A stretch of 64,000 nucleotides of DNA from Austropuccinia psidii (Eukaryota; Basidiomycota; Pucciniomycetes; Pucciniales; Sphaerophragmiaceae), in assembly GCA_023105745.1 (NCBI GenBank), contig JALGQZ010000004.1, forward strand, positions 36,026,937-36,090,936, read 5' to 3'. Both the position numbers and the translations under genes were made by a program. Each line of letters starts with the position of its first letter. Position 1 is the stretch's first letter. Below, piece by piece: positions 1 through 12,479 of the stretch. The notes under the pieces are model-generated. The model saw nothing but the letters and a program-made list of their open reading frames with translations, did not search any database and was not told the origin of the DNA.

Positions 1-9
1 ATTATAGTA

Positions 10-360
10 TTTTATAAGGGTTTTGTGTATATGAAGGTTTTTATATTTCTTTTTATAACTTTTCATATTTTATATACAAAAAATAGGTACTAATAAATAT
101 AAAAAAAATTATATCACAACACCTCAGAGAAGTATTCTTATATTTAGTTGTTTCAAAGAATGAAACAAGTTTTTCTTAGACGGAATTGTAAATAACTTAT
201 TCATTTGTTTTAACAATGGTAAGCGTCTATATTTTTTGATTCTTCTAACTGATAATTAATTTCTCCGTTTACGCTTTTTTTGCTTATTGTTTATTAAGCT
301 CATTTCTAGGCTTATTTTTTTTGTTCTCTCAATTGGTTGATATGAACAATTTCTCCAACA
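10..360 (-). repeat. 3' LTR of the outer copia element
   Basis: It matches 8767-9138 along its length, for example in the shared stretches around AAATAGGTACTAAT and TTTGCTTATTGTTTATTA. Its inner edge (plus-strand CTCCAACA at 353-360) abuts a polypurine tract read on the minus strand. The outer edge near position 10 is set by alignment with the other LTR and is uncertain by several bases. Confidence 0.75.
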
Positions 361-3300
361 TGCCCCCTCAATTAATATTTACTATTTTTAGTTCCTAATT
401 CAATATTTTCTGAGCTTAGTACCTCTTCTATCGATCCCATTTTTTGATTGAAAAATCTGAGTTTGTTCTTTTCCAAGGCTTTAGTAAAACAATATGCTAT
501 CAATTCCGTTGTGGGTAAATAATCTGATTTAATTTCTTTATTTTTTATCAAGTCACTAATGAAATTGTAGTAGACGTCTATGTGCTTAGTTGTAGAGTGG
601 TAGATGGGAGTCTTTTCCCGGCTGATTGCACCTTGGTTCTTGCTAAAAATAGTTATTTGTTGCTAGTCCACCTTGATAACTTCACTATTTATAAGTGATA
701 ACCACTTGGCTTCTTGAAATTCTGTGAGATATTACCTAAATTAAGCCTCTGTTGAAGATGCGCTTAATCCTTCTAACCTTTTACTTTTCCAACTAATGAC
801 TCCTCCTCCATAATTGAAAGAATATCCTGACCAGGATCGTCTATTAAGACCCTCTGCCCGGCTTGAATAAGTAAATCCTAATTTTTCATTATCACCTGTT
901 CTATAGTAGTTGATTCCTAAGCTTCTGGTTCCTTTCAATTACTTGATGATTCTATTGAAGGCCGTGCAGTGTTGGACACCAAGATTTTCAAGGAATTGAG
1001 ATAGATTTCCAACCACATATGTAATATCAGGTCTGTTACATTGGGAAAGATAATTTATTGATCCAATCTAAGCATGGTATTCAATATTTAGTTTTTTAAA
1101 TTCAAAATTTTCTGCATCTGAAGCTGGTTTCAATCTTATATTACTTTGCATTGGTGTTAAGAAAATATTACTATCTTCTAGGCCGTATTGTTTTAATAAG
1201 TTATCGATGTAGTGAGTTTGGTTAATGGTGAGATGTTCATTTGAGTTCCTAATTATTTTTGTTCCAAGTAGTTTACTGGAAAGGTCCAAATATTTTATCT
1301 TTAATTCTTTATTTAATTTACTGATTTTTATATCTTCTTCTTTTCCAATGATGATAATATCATTTTCTCATGAAAAAAGGATCGTTTAGTTTCCTAAGAA
1401 CAAGCATGGATATGCACTACCAATTGTAAAGACCTTTTCAATTGACCAGTTTGAAAGTGTGTTTTACCAACTTCAGGCTTCTGGTTTTATTCCATAGAAA
1501 GATTTTTTTAATTTTATCATGTGTTCTTCTGGTTTTTTAATTAAAGATTTGGTAGTTTTTTCTTTGTAAGTATTTGGTTTTGATTCTTTTATCCATGGTA
1601 AAAACCCATTCTGGAGGGTAATAGAAACTATTTCTTCATTTGATAACTCTGAGTTGAGATAGGCTGTAACAAAGTCAGCTTGTCTAATGTTATAGCCTTT
1701 TTGGATGGCATAGCTTAGAATGAATCAAAGTGTTTCAAGTCGACCAGTAAGTGAAAAAATTTCATTTTAATCAATTCAAACTTTCTTCTCAAAGCCTCTA
1801 GCTACACAGTGGACCTTATGTCTTTGAAGTTCTCCTTTCTCGTTGAATTTCTCAGTAAATATCCATCTTGTGCTGATAAGACTTCTGCTTTTTAGTAAAT
1901 CTTATTTTTTCGAAAAAAAGTTGGTTCCATTATTGAGTCAAATTCTATGAAGAGGGAATCTTTAAATTTAGTCCATTATGAAGTTGCTTTTGCTTCAGTG
2001 TCTTTTTTTTCTTTCAATTATGTGTTCTGGCAAAATATTTAGGTTAATTTTCTTTGGAGCTTTTGTTATAAATTTCCATTCCCATCTGGGTTTCTTTGAC
2101 TTTACCCCCTCATTAATCTCAATATTTATATTAGAATAACGCCCAATACACTCATCTTCATTTTTTAAGTCAGTTGTACCTTAAACGAGTCTATCTCTGT
2201 GTGTTAAGTCTCCTTTTACTGGTTGAGTTGCTTTTTCAACTCCCCATACATGCGTAAGCTCTGGTACACTACCTCCCTTACGATTGTCTGTATTACTTTT
2301 TCTTGGCATATCATATTCATCAAAAAAACATCCCTAGAGAGTATAATGTTGTCACTTCCCTCCATAAGTACCCTATAGACCCCAAAATCAGGCTCATATC
2401 CCACAAGAACCCCAGTTCCAGATCTTTTATCCAATTATTTTTATATTTGTTGTCACTGACAAAAGCTCTAAAACCAAATCTTTTCATTTGTCTAATGTTT
2501 AGCTGTTGACCAAACAATGCTTCATAAGGGCTTTTTTCTGTTTGAATCAGGTGAAGTTGGGACCCTTAGGTAGTCTTCAGTATTTACCATTTCTCCCCAA
2601 AACTCCTTCTCAATAACGCAGTCAATTCTAAGAGTTATTGCTGTATTCATCAATGTTCAATTAGTTTTTTCTGCAATTCCATTATGTTTTGATGTATATG
2701 GGGTAGTAAGAACAAAATCAACACCGTTGTTGTGGCAAAGTCCTTTATTTCATTGTTTAAAAACTCCTTTCATCCTTCACAAATAATGCGCTTCACTTTC
2801 TTCTCTAAACCACTTTCAGCCAGCTTAATTACATGTTATAACTCATTCTTGGTTGCGTACTTTCCTTTCAGCATTCTAACCCACAAGAATCGAGTTTCAT
2901 TGTCTACCACAGAAAGAATATAATTTGATCCTCCAATTTATTTTGGGTTGATTGGACCCATGAGATAGATAGAAAACTCTTCTAAAGGTACATTGGCTCT
3001 ATCCATTTTATTTTTGAATACATTTCTAGTGCCTTTACCTAGTTGGCATGGCTCACAATTTTTCGTTCTTCCAAAATCCAAATCATTTGTGTTCACTGAA
3101 AAAAGCCATCCTTTCTTCTATATTAATATATAATAAGCCATTCTCAATTATAAATTATCACGCTTTCTTATGAAAAACCTCTTTTGTGGCAATTGATTCA
3201 ATGAACAAACCTTCTCCCAGATCTCAGATAGTGATATGAGGTTTTAGGGTAGGTTAGGAATGTATAAGAGATTGAAGAATGTTACTTTATTTCTGTTAAA

Positions 3301-3496
3301 GTATTTTGTTACTTCTTCCTTTCCTTTTATTTGAATTTTTGTTCCTTCCTGTCCTATTTTGACACTTCCTTATGAATTTTAGAGTTTTGAAAAGTCATTT
3401 TTATTTGAAAACATATGATTGTTCGCTCAATAAACAAGGATCATCCTTTTGACTTTCGCAGCTATCATGGCCTCTTTTATATAAAAGAAACTTCCC
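361..3496 (-). pseudogene. Outer copia pol: protease end, integrase, reverse transcriptase, RNase H (broken)
   Basis: Fragments in changing frames follow the copia pol order on the minus strand. Near 3420 the protease motif reads I-L-V-Y-stop-A-N-N-H-M where ILDSGA.NHM is usual. An integrase zinc-finger remnant (C-E-P-C) lies near 3055. The post-integrase segment at 2216-2434 keeps KRSGTGVLVGYEPD and ILSRDVF. The reverse transcriptase YVDD box near 1370 reads stop-E-N-D, so an active-site Asp is lost. The RT C-terminal segment at 1068-1289 keeps LLGTKI and YIDNLLKQYGL. The RNase H end at 741-938 keeps RRSWSGYSF, GGGVISWKSKR and SSTEA. It cannot give a working protein. Confidence 0.85.
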
Positions 3497-3810
3497 AATA
3501 AGGTATTAGTACTTCATTATATATTTGGAGAGACAATGACAAATGACAGCACACATTCTGAATAAGGTATTAGTACCTTATGATGTATTTGGAGAGACAA
3601 CAACAAATGACAGCACACCTAGTGATGTAATATAAGAAAGAATGTGAGTTGATGGGTGGACAAGAGACATCCCATCGGCTCTTTTTATGCTGAAAACAGT
3701 TCCAGTTACTATTCCAAACATGATGTTGGTTGGGGTAATTGGAACACCTCTTTTGTGAGGGTTTTCTAATAAGTAATTAGTGCTAAATACTCTATAAGTG
3801 TTTTCTAAGA
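3497..3810 (-). repeat. 3' LTR of the inner copia element with a 64-bp tandem duplication
   Basis: Positions 3561-3810 match 7762-8011 almost throughout. The outer 64 bp is present twice in tandem (3497-3560 and 3561-3624): both copies begin AATAAGGTATTAGTAC and contain TTTGGAGAGACAA. The other LTR has this unit only once. Confidence 0.8.
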
Positions 3811-4139
3811 CCCCCCTCACTCATTCCATTAATTAAGCTTATACTTTTTAAAAAAATCAGGTGTGCTAGTTGGTCAAAGGACTTTTTTAGGCCATCCGCT
3901 GGAATATTTTGAGTTGCAACATAATTTAATTTCGGAGTTTCATTTGTTGTCTTTCCTTTACTCCAATGTAGAATAACATTGAAATGTTTTTATCTATAAG
4001 TAACTTGCGGGTTGTTTTCTAGGTAAATTTCTCCCTGGTTATTTACAAACAGCTGTAATGGTTGTGGTACTGGTATTTTGAGATTTTCAAGTAGTCCTGC
4101 TAGCCATAGCAGATCTTTGCTTCCTTCATATTGTGCTTT

Positions 4140-6850
4140 TTATTCTTCTTCACAGGAAGAAGTAGAGACTTTACTTTTCTTTTTACTTTTCCAATTGATA
4201 CAGCTATTCCCCACCATTTTCATGTAACCTGTGAGTGACTGGAAATTGTCAATACAGCTAGCATAATTGGCATCACTGTAAGTGCAGAGAGACACACTTT
4301 TACCCCCTAGACAAAGGGCAAGGTATTGTAGCAAGTGTTTAAATTCAATCCAGTGAGTATGAACCGGTTTTTCTAAAAACTGATAAGGCTGGGAAGTGGC
4401 AAACTCCAGATCAGCTCATGTTGCTACTTGGAGATAACTGAATTTACCGATAGCTTGTTGGTAATTTTGCTTCAGCAACAGAAACTTTTTATGGCTATTG
4501 TGAGTCTTGAATTAGATACCATTGGTGTAACTACTGGCTTACAGTTTGTAATGTTGTATTTTTAAAGAAGATCCTTGATGTATGAGGCTTGTGATAGAAA
4601 AACTTTCTTGGTGATTCTATTTCGTGTTAATTTGATGCCCAGGAAAAAAGTGGAAATACAAAGGCCTTTCATTTCAGAAATTTTCATTATTAGCTTCTTG
4701 AATTTTACCACATCATTGGATGCTAGAGTCATGTCATCGACCTGGATGTGCACGAAACACTCCCACTGAGGAGCATTGGAGACAAACATGCAAGGGTATG
4801 CCTTGCCGGGAAGTAGATTAATAAATTTAAAAAACTTTGTGATTTCTAAAAACCAGTATTGTGATGATTGCTTTAGGCCATATAGTGGTTTTCTTGGTCG
4901 GCATAATTTCCCAGAAGAGTGTGATGACAAGAAATTTGGCATCTTCATGTAGATTTCTTATTTGAAAATTGGGTTCAGGAAGGCTTCCACTGCATCCATG
5001 AGGTGTCCTTGCAGGTTTCTGTGTGCAGCAATGGTGAGCAAGCATTGTAATTAACTGAATTTTACTTTTGGTGAGAAAGTATTGTTGTAGTCAATGCAAT
5101 TTTTTTGAGAGAAGCCTTGTGCACAGATTCATACCTTGTTTTTGATTAAGTTACCATTGTTGTCAAATTTTCTTTTAAACTGAACCAAATTTCCAACTGG
5201 TTTGGATCCTTTTGGTAGAAATGTTTCTTTCACAACACTGCTTGAGGTTAAGTTCTTCAGTTCAGTATTTAGAGCTTCAACCCATAGTGATTTATCAGGA
5301 TGAGACATTGCTTCTCTCCATGTGGTAGGATTCTTAAAGCTTGAGGTTATTTCCACATTTTAACTTCTTTTTTGACATTAGGATGTTTGATTTTTTAATA
5401 TCTGCAGTTACATGTTTTGGTTCTTGATTGGGTGTGATTTTGTAATCCCATCCCGGCTTGTTTGGCGGAATGGTGGAGGATGGTTTTCAACTTGTGCTAA
5501 GATGTTCAGAGTCACAAACCTCAATGTTGTGCATTGATTCCTCTGTGACATCATGGTTGTCATCTTGATATTTAGTGTAGTCAATGACGCCATCATTTTC
5601 ACTATTCAGAGTGAGGTTGGCACAAGTACAATATACTTGAAGAGGTTTTGGGAACATGTCCTCATTGAATACCACATAGTTACTCTTTATAATCCTACCA
5701 TATTCTAGAATTAACAGCCGGTTTTGTTTTTTAGCATTTTAACAAAGAAATAATTCTTTTCTTGTTGTAGCATAAAATTTCCCTTTTCAAAGTTTTTTTG
5801 GTATGTTGACATAACAATGACAGCCAAACATCCTTAGTTGCGAGAGATCAAAATTTGACTTGTTCCATAGTTTGAATGGGGTTTTATAATTGATTTTACT
5901 ACATGGTGTAACATTTTCCAGAAAGGTTCTGGTGACAAATGCTTCTCCCCAGAAGGAAGAGAAGTGCTCTGGCCTTTTCACTAATCATTCTGTTTCCTCT
6001 TGCTGATATTGGGTTCTGTTTTGAAGAATAAGGTTCCGTGAACTGAATATTTATTAGTCTACTTTTGAGAAATTCTTGTAGTTTCAAAGAAAGATATTCA
6101 CTTCCATTGTCATTGACAAAAGCTTTGACACAATAGCCATGTTTTCTTTCAGCTTTGTGTACATATTCATTAATTTCTGCTCCAGCATCTGACTTGTGTT
6201 TTAAGATTTAGATTTACTTGAATATATTTAAGTCATCTGCTAATTTAAGGGAGGAGTTCCCTCCCCCAATGCTAGGTGGAGAGATCCTTCAAGAAAGGTT
6301 GGAATGTAATGCATGTCCAGGGACTTCTTCCCGGGATGATGTACTTTTGTATGGTAGCTGTTTCTATTTTCTCAGTGCACAGGCTTCATGAAGTCCTATA
6401 CTGCTTACATTAGGATGTCCTGATCTTTTGTGTAGTAAGTCAGGTGATGTAGCTATTGAAGCAATAGTTGATTTCGGAAAGAAGATTTTTATTTCAAGGA
6501 TGAATAGATTTTCAGATACTTTTCCATTCATTAGTATGCTGTTGCTTTTTTTAATAGGAAATAAATGTTCTTTTGTTTTGTAAATTGTAAAACCCAACTC
6601 CCAGATTTCCCCCTTTCTGATAAGTGTCTCTACTAATTTTGGAACATGAAGACAGTTTGATTTCATTTTCTTGTTTTTAGAAAGAAATTTAACATTACCA
6701 TGTCCTAGTACTGGTTTTTGTAAGCCATTGGCCATTTCAAAAGACATGTTTTTCTTAGTGTACGTCAAAAACAATTCCTTATCACCTACCATATGGCTTG
6801 AGGCGTAAGTATCAAGATAAGGTTTTAAACTTTGAGAATTCAATTATGTT
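4140..6850 (-). pseudogene. Inner copia pol: protease, integrase, reverse transcriptase, RNase H (broken)
   Basis: Read on the minus strand. At 6364-6843 the protease motif is LDTYASSHM (usual LDSGASSHM), followed by a GAG-pre-integrase segment with LLHKRSGHPN. Integrase fragments at 5787-6087 keep NRMISEKAR and, in another frame, FWGEAFVTRTFLENVTP, KTPFKLWN and LRMFGCHCYV. Reverse transcriptase fragments at 4562-5356 keep WREAMSHPDKSLWVEALNTE, KPLYGLKQSSQYW and a VDDM catalytic box (HIQVDDM, for YVDDM). RNase H at 4140-4334 keeps YSDANYAS, SLTGYM and NWKSKKKSKVS. Frame changes between fragments and stops show it is inactive. Confidence 0.85.
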
Positions 6851-7039
6851 AAAAAAGCTTTAAAATACCTAACTACAGGATTCTCCTCAGAGGAAGAATA
6901 ACTTTCTTCAAACATCAATTCTTGGTTTGTGTTTGCTGAGTTGGCTTTCCTTTTATTGTTCATGTAATGTTTATTCTTGTTTGTTTGTTTTTGTTTTTGA
7001 GCTGTCTTAATTCTTCAATCAAATTTTTGGTTAAGGTAT

Positions 7040-7740
7040 TGTGCGTCCCATTGCTGCAGTAGGGAAATCTCTGTTCTTCATATTCAGATTAAGATTTAAT
7101 GGGTTGACTTGAATCATTCTATTTTTCAGTTTAAGAGCTCTCTCTAATGTATTCATAAATTTTGGAGACAACTTTGATTGTCTCTAAGGGTTGTGTCTCA
7201 TATATGATTCTCTTCAGGTTATCATGTCCTCCTGAAAGGTTTTTGGTGATTATTGTGGCTAATAATCCATCTGATATATCAATTATACTTTGTGGTTTTC
7301 CTACACGAATTCCCACTGAGTTGAATTCTGATATTACTGACAAACTTCTGTAATTCATTATCCTTGCAGGTGACAAATAGTAAATCACAAAAGATTATAG
7401 CCTGGCTTTTACTTTGATTTGAATGATAATATGAAGAGATTTTAGTATATAATTATAAGTGACTTTTTCCATTTTCCTTTGTAAGAAACTTTGCATGGTT
7501 TTTGGTGTTGAGTGATTGAAACATAGAACCAGAAGCCTTTTGTTTCATCTCCTTATATTTTAGAAAGATTTCAGAGGTTGATTCTGATGGTGGATTGGAG
7601 TCACCGTCAACATAGTCTGAGAAGCCTATGTATAGAAAAAATGCCCTGATGGCGAAATCCCATTCTGAGTAATTTTTTTCACAAAGAATGAATATTCCAT
7701 TCTTCTGTGCAGCGGAGCCAATTATTGCGTCTGGGCCCGT
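7040..7740 (-). pseudogene. Inner copia gag remnant
   Basis: Between the 5' LTR and the protease of the inner copia element, where gag belongs. The best open stretch (7131-7388, 85 residues) contains LLATIITKNLSGGHDNLKRI and is compatible with the helical copia gag region. I recognise it chiefly by position; similarity to named gag families was not tested. No CCHC knuckle was identified here. Confidence 0.5.
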
Positions 7741-7761
7741 AACCTATAAAAGCAACTGCTT

Positions 7762-8011
7762 AATAAGGTATTAGTACCTTATGATGTATTTGGAGAGACA
7801 ACGACAAATGACAGCACACCTAATGGTGTAAGATAAGAAAGAATGTGAGTCTATGGATGGACAATAGACCTCGAATAGACTCTTTTTATGTTGAAAACAG
7901 TTCCAATTACTATTCCCGACATGATGTTGGTTGGGGTAATTGGAACACCTCTTTTGTGAGGTTTTTCTAATAAGTAATTAGTGTTAACTACTCTCTAAGT
8001 GTTTCCTAAAA
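7762..8011 (-). repeat. 5' LTR of the inner copia element
   Basis: About 250 bp, matching 3561-3810 in the same orientation, including GATGATGTTGG-like and GGGGTAATTGGAACACCTC segments. Its right edge adjoins outer-element sequence. No tRNA primer site was confidently identified on its inner side. Confidence 0.75.
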
Positions 8012-8114
8012 TATTAATGATTGGCCTTTAGTTCCAATGGAAACAAAAGAAATTGAGCTGAATTCTGCATTGTTCTTATGTTCAGCCACTTTCGTATACA
8101 TATTGTTTTCAATT

Positions 8115-8739
8115 CTACAGTATTTTTATGTGACCGACTTTTCCACAGTTAAAACATTTCCACGTCTTTTTCTCCTTTTTGTTAGCTGCTAATGATTTTT
8201 CCTCCTTTCCAAAAATTTTTCCAAATTGTGCTTGATCAGATTCAATACACGATAAGATTTCTTCTATGCTTGGGTACTTATCACTATGAGTTATCACTCT
8301 AACTAGTGATTAATACTTTGATGGAAGTGATCCTATTGAAATTCTTGAGATTAATTCATTGTCTATGGATGCTCCGGACAATTGGATTTTTCTTGTTGAT
8401 TCTCGTAGTTCTTCAATCCAGTGTTCAACTTTTTTGAATTTGATATCTAGAAATTGAACAAAGGCAGCTCCTTTTGCTTGTATGCTGCTACCAATAAGCT
8501 TTTCCATTTCCTTCATCTTATTCCCGCATTTTGTTACTGATGGAAGACAAAATGCTTTCATCAATATATCGGGTGAAAAAACAAAAGGATTTTTCACCTT
8601 TTTTTCGGATATCTATGTTGTCTTTTCCTTCAATGTAATTAAGAAAGTTCATCAAACGGAGTTCTTCTCACATGGAAAAGGTCCACACTACATAGTCATT
8701 CTTGTTGAGTACTATCCTTTTACTTTCTGTTTTCTCCAT
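8115..8739 (-). pseudogene. Outer copia gag with CCHC zinc knuckle (broken)
   Basis: The probable start is the ATG at 8737-8739 (MEKTESKRIVLNKNDY), just inside the 5' LTR. An in-frame stop follows within about 25 residues. Further fragments at 8310-8597 and 8115-8297 are typical of the UBN2-type copia gag. The last carries CFNCGKVGHIKI, a zinc knuckle whose final Cys is lost. It packages element RNA in intact relatives. The inner copia element begins about 100 bp downstream. Confidence 0.75.
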
Positions 8740-8766
8740 TTTTTTTAAATGGCGTGGTACTGATAA

Positions 8767-9138
8767 TGTGATAAGCCTTTTGCTTATATGAATATTTCTA
8801 AATTTATTTTTCTAATTATTTAGATTTTATATACAGAAAATAGGTACTAATTAATATACAAAAAATTATATCAAAAAACCTCAGGTAAGTATTCTTATAT
8901 GTTTTCATTTCAAAGAATGAAACAAATTTTTCTTGCACAGGATTGTACATAGCTTATTCATTTTTTCTAGCAATGTTAATAATCTATATTTCTTGATTTT
9001 GCTAATTGATAATTCAGTTCTCCTTTTACAGTTTTTTGCTTATTGTTTATTAGGCTCATTTATAGTATAATTTGTTTGTTTTATTGATTTGGTTATTTTT
9101 ATTCTCTCAATTGGTCAATATGAATCATTGCTCCAACA
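8767..9138 (-). repeat. 5' LTR of the outer copia element
   Basis: Starts TGTTGGAG on the minus strand at 9138 and ends CA near 8767, followed by TTATCAGTACCACGCC, which sits where a primer-binding site should be. It is the partner of 10-360, with scattered substitutions and small indels. Confidence 0.75.
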
Positions 9139-12100
9139 GTAGTAAGGATAGTGAATTAAGTGAAAGCTCAAAAAGGAATCGTTATGATAAAAAAGCTGGT
9201 GAGATATAAGTTCATAAGCAGGAATATTGCATGTAGTATTTATGCTTGATCATATTTTATGAGCTACGGATAATGAGCTCAATCCAGGTGTAGATAAATT
9301 TTCTAGAGGTAAAATTGGATGGATTTGGATATGCAGTGCCATAGAAAATTTTTCCTGTATACCAATTTTTCTTTGGTAATTGAGCCAGTTGAGATGTTTG
9401 ATAATAATAAAATGAGGAAATTGGAATGTTAATTTGCATTGATGATAATATAATTTCATTTTTTTATTAAATTGAAGGAACTGAATTCATATTCGAAACT
9501 CTCTTTTATACTTTTAGTTCTTATTGCAATGTGCTTTGTTTCTGGGTGTAATCAAATAAGATTAGCTCAAGATATCACATATTATACTTCTATCATATCT
9601 TGATTAATTATATGAAAGTTATATTGAGTATTTTTGAATTTCTCTTGCTTTTTCTGAAGAGAGAAGTTTGTTCTATTTTTCTCTTTTTATTCAATAGAAG
9701 ATCTACAAACAAGATTATTCCAAGTTAAAATTATTTAGTTGACTTAAAAAATGAAATATCATCAATAATCAACAATCCAGGGAAAAATTCAAAGAAATAA
9801 TTTGTACATAGTCATGTCTAAATGTGGTATTTTTCAAAATTTTCTTTTTTTAAATCTATTTTATACTGGTTCTTATAGTTCTTCTATCAAATATAAAAAG
9901 AATCAATTATGACTATTTTTCTTGAGTTTTTCAAAGAATATATTAGCTCTCCTTTTCTCATTGATTGAAAATTATTCTTGAGATGTTTCTTACTATGCTT
10001 CATTTTATATCTTAGAAGCGGCCTTTATTGAGGCTATAATTGATTTTTGTATTATCTACAAAAAAATTCCTGAATTCAATATTATATAGCCCCTTTATTA
10101 AAATAAATAATTCAGATAATGAGAATATTTTTTCACTGGTTTTATGACAGAAAGATTCATTTTTCATCAAATATTCACAAAGAATTATTTGGGAGCTTTA
10201 TAAAATATTTCACCTATTATAAATGAGAATAAAATTGGTTGAAATTTAACAGAGACATCTCATTATTGATATTGAGTTACAAAATCAATTCAAGTTCTTA
10301 TTTGAATATAGTCAATCAGCTATAAGTAAATTTTAAACAATGTATTTAACCTTTTTATTCGAGATTTTTGGAGATGAAATATAATCTCTCTTGGTATATG
10401 CGCTATCAAATTCTGTTGAGTTAATAATTAACCGAATAAATCCAAAATATCTGTTTGTGTGTTAGCAAGATTTTATTTTATTAAGATATAAAATCCTGAA
10501 TTTTAAGCTACAATAAATGTGATTAAATGTATCACCAAGGGTAACAAAATAGTTTTTTGGGGTAAATGAAGAGAATTTTGTTTCAAGTAACAAGTTATTT
10601 GAGAGAAATCTTAATTCCATGATACATAGATATTTTTCTTAATAAATGTAAAAGAATAGTGATAAAAGATTAAATTTTATATTTCATCATTTTTCCAACA
10701 AGATGATATTATAATGAAGAGACACAATTTTTGTAGAGTTAAAACATTCTTTGTAATATCCTCTCCTTTGATCTAAGTGTTATATTTGAGAAAGATAATA
10801 AGTGAATCCGCTATATATTCTTTTAGTAGTCTTAAGGATAGAGTAGAATATCTTTTGTGTTAAGTTAATCTGGAAAATATTGCATTTGTTAACAAAAGAT
10901 CTGTGATATTTTCTTCAACTTGGATTTTTCATTCAGAACTGGATACATCTGCTTCCAAAATATAAAAGTTCCACCTTAGTGCAGCTTGAAGGGCAATAAC
11001 TTGGGTAAAACAATATATCTCTTTATTTACTGAAATTAATGGTGGTGATCTGTAAAGCAATATAAATGAGATAAGTAAATTCCTCTTTAAAAAACTGGAT
11101 GTGAGCTCAAATTTATTTCTTTAATAAAGGTTAGTGGGATATACATTGGTTGGCTATTTTTTCCAAAGAAATCTCAAACTTCTTCTATCTGAAAGAAACT
11201 AATTAATAATTTGGAAATAATAAAAAAATAATCTTAAATAAAATTTTCAGAAAGCCGAATATGCTCATTTGAAAGATCAATTTACATCCCACAATCTTCA
11301 CAGCTTCTTACATCCGGTATGAATATTTATCCTATCTTTGAGATATTTCAGAAAATATTTCTTCTGAGATTAATTTCAAGACACAAAATTTTCTTTATGG
11401 AAACAAATAATATCTCGTAAATAGCTCACTGCAAATCTTCAAGCCTTTGATAGAAGACTTGAATTTCTATGATACAAAATTTTTCATAATACAAAAGCGA
11501 TTGCATATTGGGCTTAAAATGTAAGTGTTTTAGTAAGTCTCTTCATAAAATTAATCAGTTTTGGGTAAAATCCTTTAGGATTTAATCTCCTTTTGAGAAT
11601 GTTTGTTTTTCCTTGGCCCAAATGGACATTCATTGAGTAAATTTGAGAGAAGTAGAAGCTCCAATATTTAAACCATAATTGTTTTCTTGAATATTAAGTA
11701 TCTTTACATATAATTTTATGAAAGGAGAATAAAATGAGGAATTTAAAGAAGGGATATTCATAGAAATATTAATGAATTATTTTTTGTAGGTATCTACAGT
11801 TATTTTTTTAAGCTTTAGTAAAGCTATCTATCCCAGTTCTAGATGTGAATTGTTAATTGTATATCTATCCTTAATTTCATCATTTGCTTATATTCTGCCA
11901 TTTGAATTAATGCATGTAAAAGCATTTTTTCTGATATATATATTTTGCTATTTTTTTCTCCACTTGACAGCTTATTCACTCAGGAACCAAGACTGGGTGG
12001 GAGGTAACGCCCTATTCCACTACTATCAAAAAGAGAAATAAATATGTATTTAATTCAATAGTATAATTAAAAATGACTTCATAAAGGTTTAGCACATATA

Positions 12101-12479
12101 GCTGCATTCTTGTACTAAAGCTTTAAGTGTAAATTACAGTACAAAAAGGACATATGTAAAGGTATGTATTGCTACAGTATAGTCACCTAAAAATTTAATC
12201 CACGCAATTTTGTAAGAGTGGTATGTTTATTCTCTTTTTTTGATGAAAAAATATTCTTTCTTCTTGTTTTCAAATCCATGTGAAAGATTTTTTTCTCACA
12301 AAATTCATGGAAGTATTTGGAAAACAGTAATAAAATTCTTTCTTTAAGCCGAATTGTGGAGTAATTAAAATAAATAACTGAAAGATAAGCTAATTTTTAG
12401 AGAAACAGCTAAACTACCATCTGGTTAGTACACAATGACTATTTAGATTTAAATGGATTATTTCTACCATGGATGTAAC
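9139..12479. other. AT-rich DNA without recognisable genes
   Basis: Only short open frames occur (for example 9250-9459 minus and 11850-12041 plus), with no motif I recognise and no codon structure. It may be ancient decayed transposon sequence. No simple repeats stand out. Confidence 0.6.

Larger units (their letters stand above)
3497..8011 (-). mobile_element. Inner Ty1/copia element nested in the outer copia element
   Basis: A pair of about 250-bp direct repeats (3561-3810 and 7762-8011) flanks a second minus-strand copia coding region in the order gag, protease, integrase, reverse transcriptase, RNase H. The outer element's gag ends to its right and the outer pol resumes to its left, so this element landed in the outer one close to the protease. 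A purine tract (GAGTGAGGGGGG on the minus strand) adjoins the left repeat, marking it as the 3' LTR. The LTR start appears as TCTTAG or TTTTAG, plausibly a mutated TGTTAG. No target duplication was recognised. Confidence 0.8.
10..9138 (-). mobile_element. Outer Ty1/copia LTR retrotransposon, decayed and split by a nested element
   Basis: Two similar ends of about 350-370 bp lie in the same direction at 10-360 and 8767-9138. Read on the minus strand each begins TGTTGGAG, the usual TG start of an LTR. Between them, reading right to left, come gag with a CCHC knuckle, a degraded protease, integrase, reverse transcriptase and RNase H, the Ty1/copia order. A purine tract (TTGAGGGGGCA) sits just inside the left LTR, as expected for a 3' LTR on the minus strand. 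TAGTA occurs at 5-9 and at 9140-9144 and may be a 5-bp target duplication, offset by one base from the right LTR end. The element is broken by many stops and by insertion of a second copia element at 3497-8011. Confidence 0.85.
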
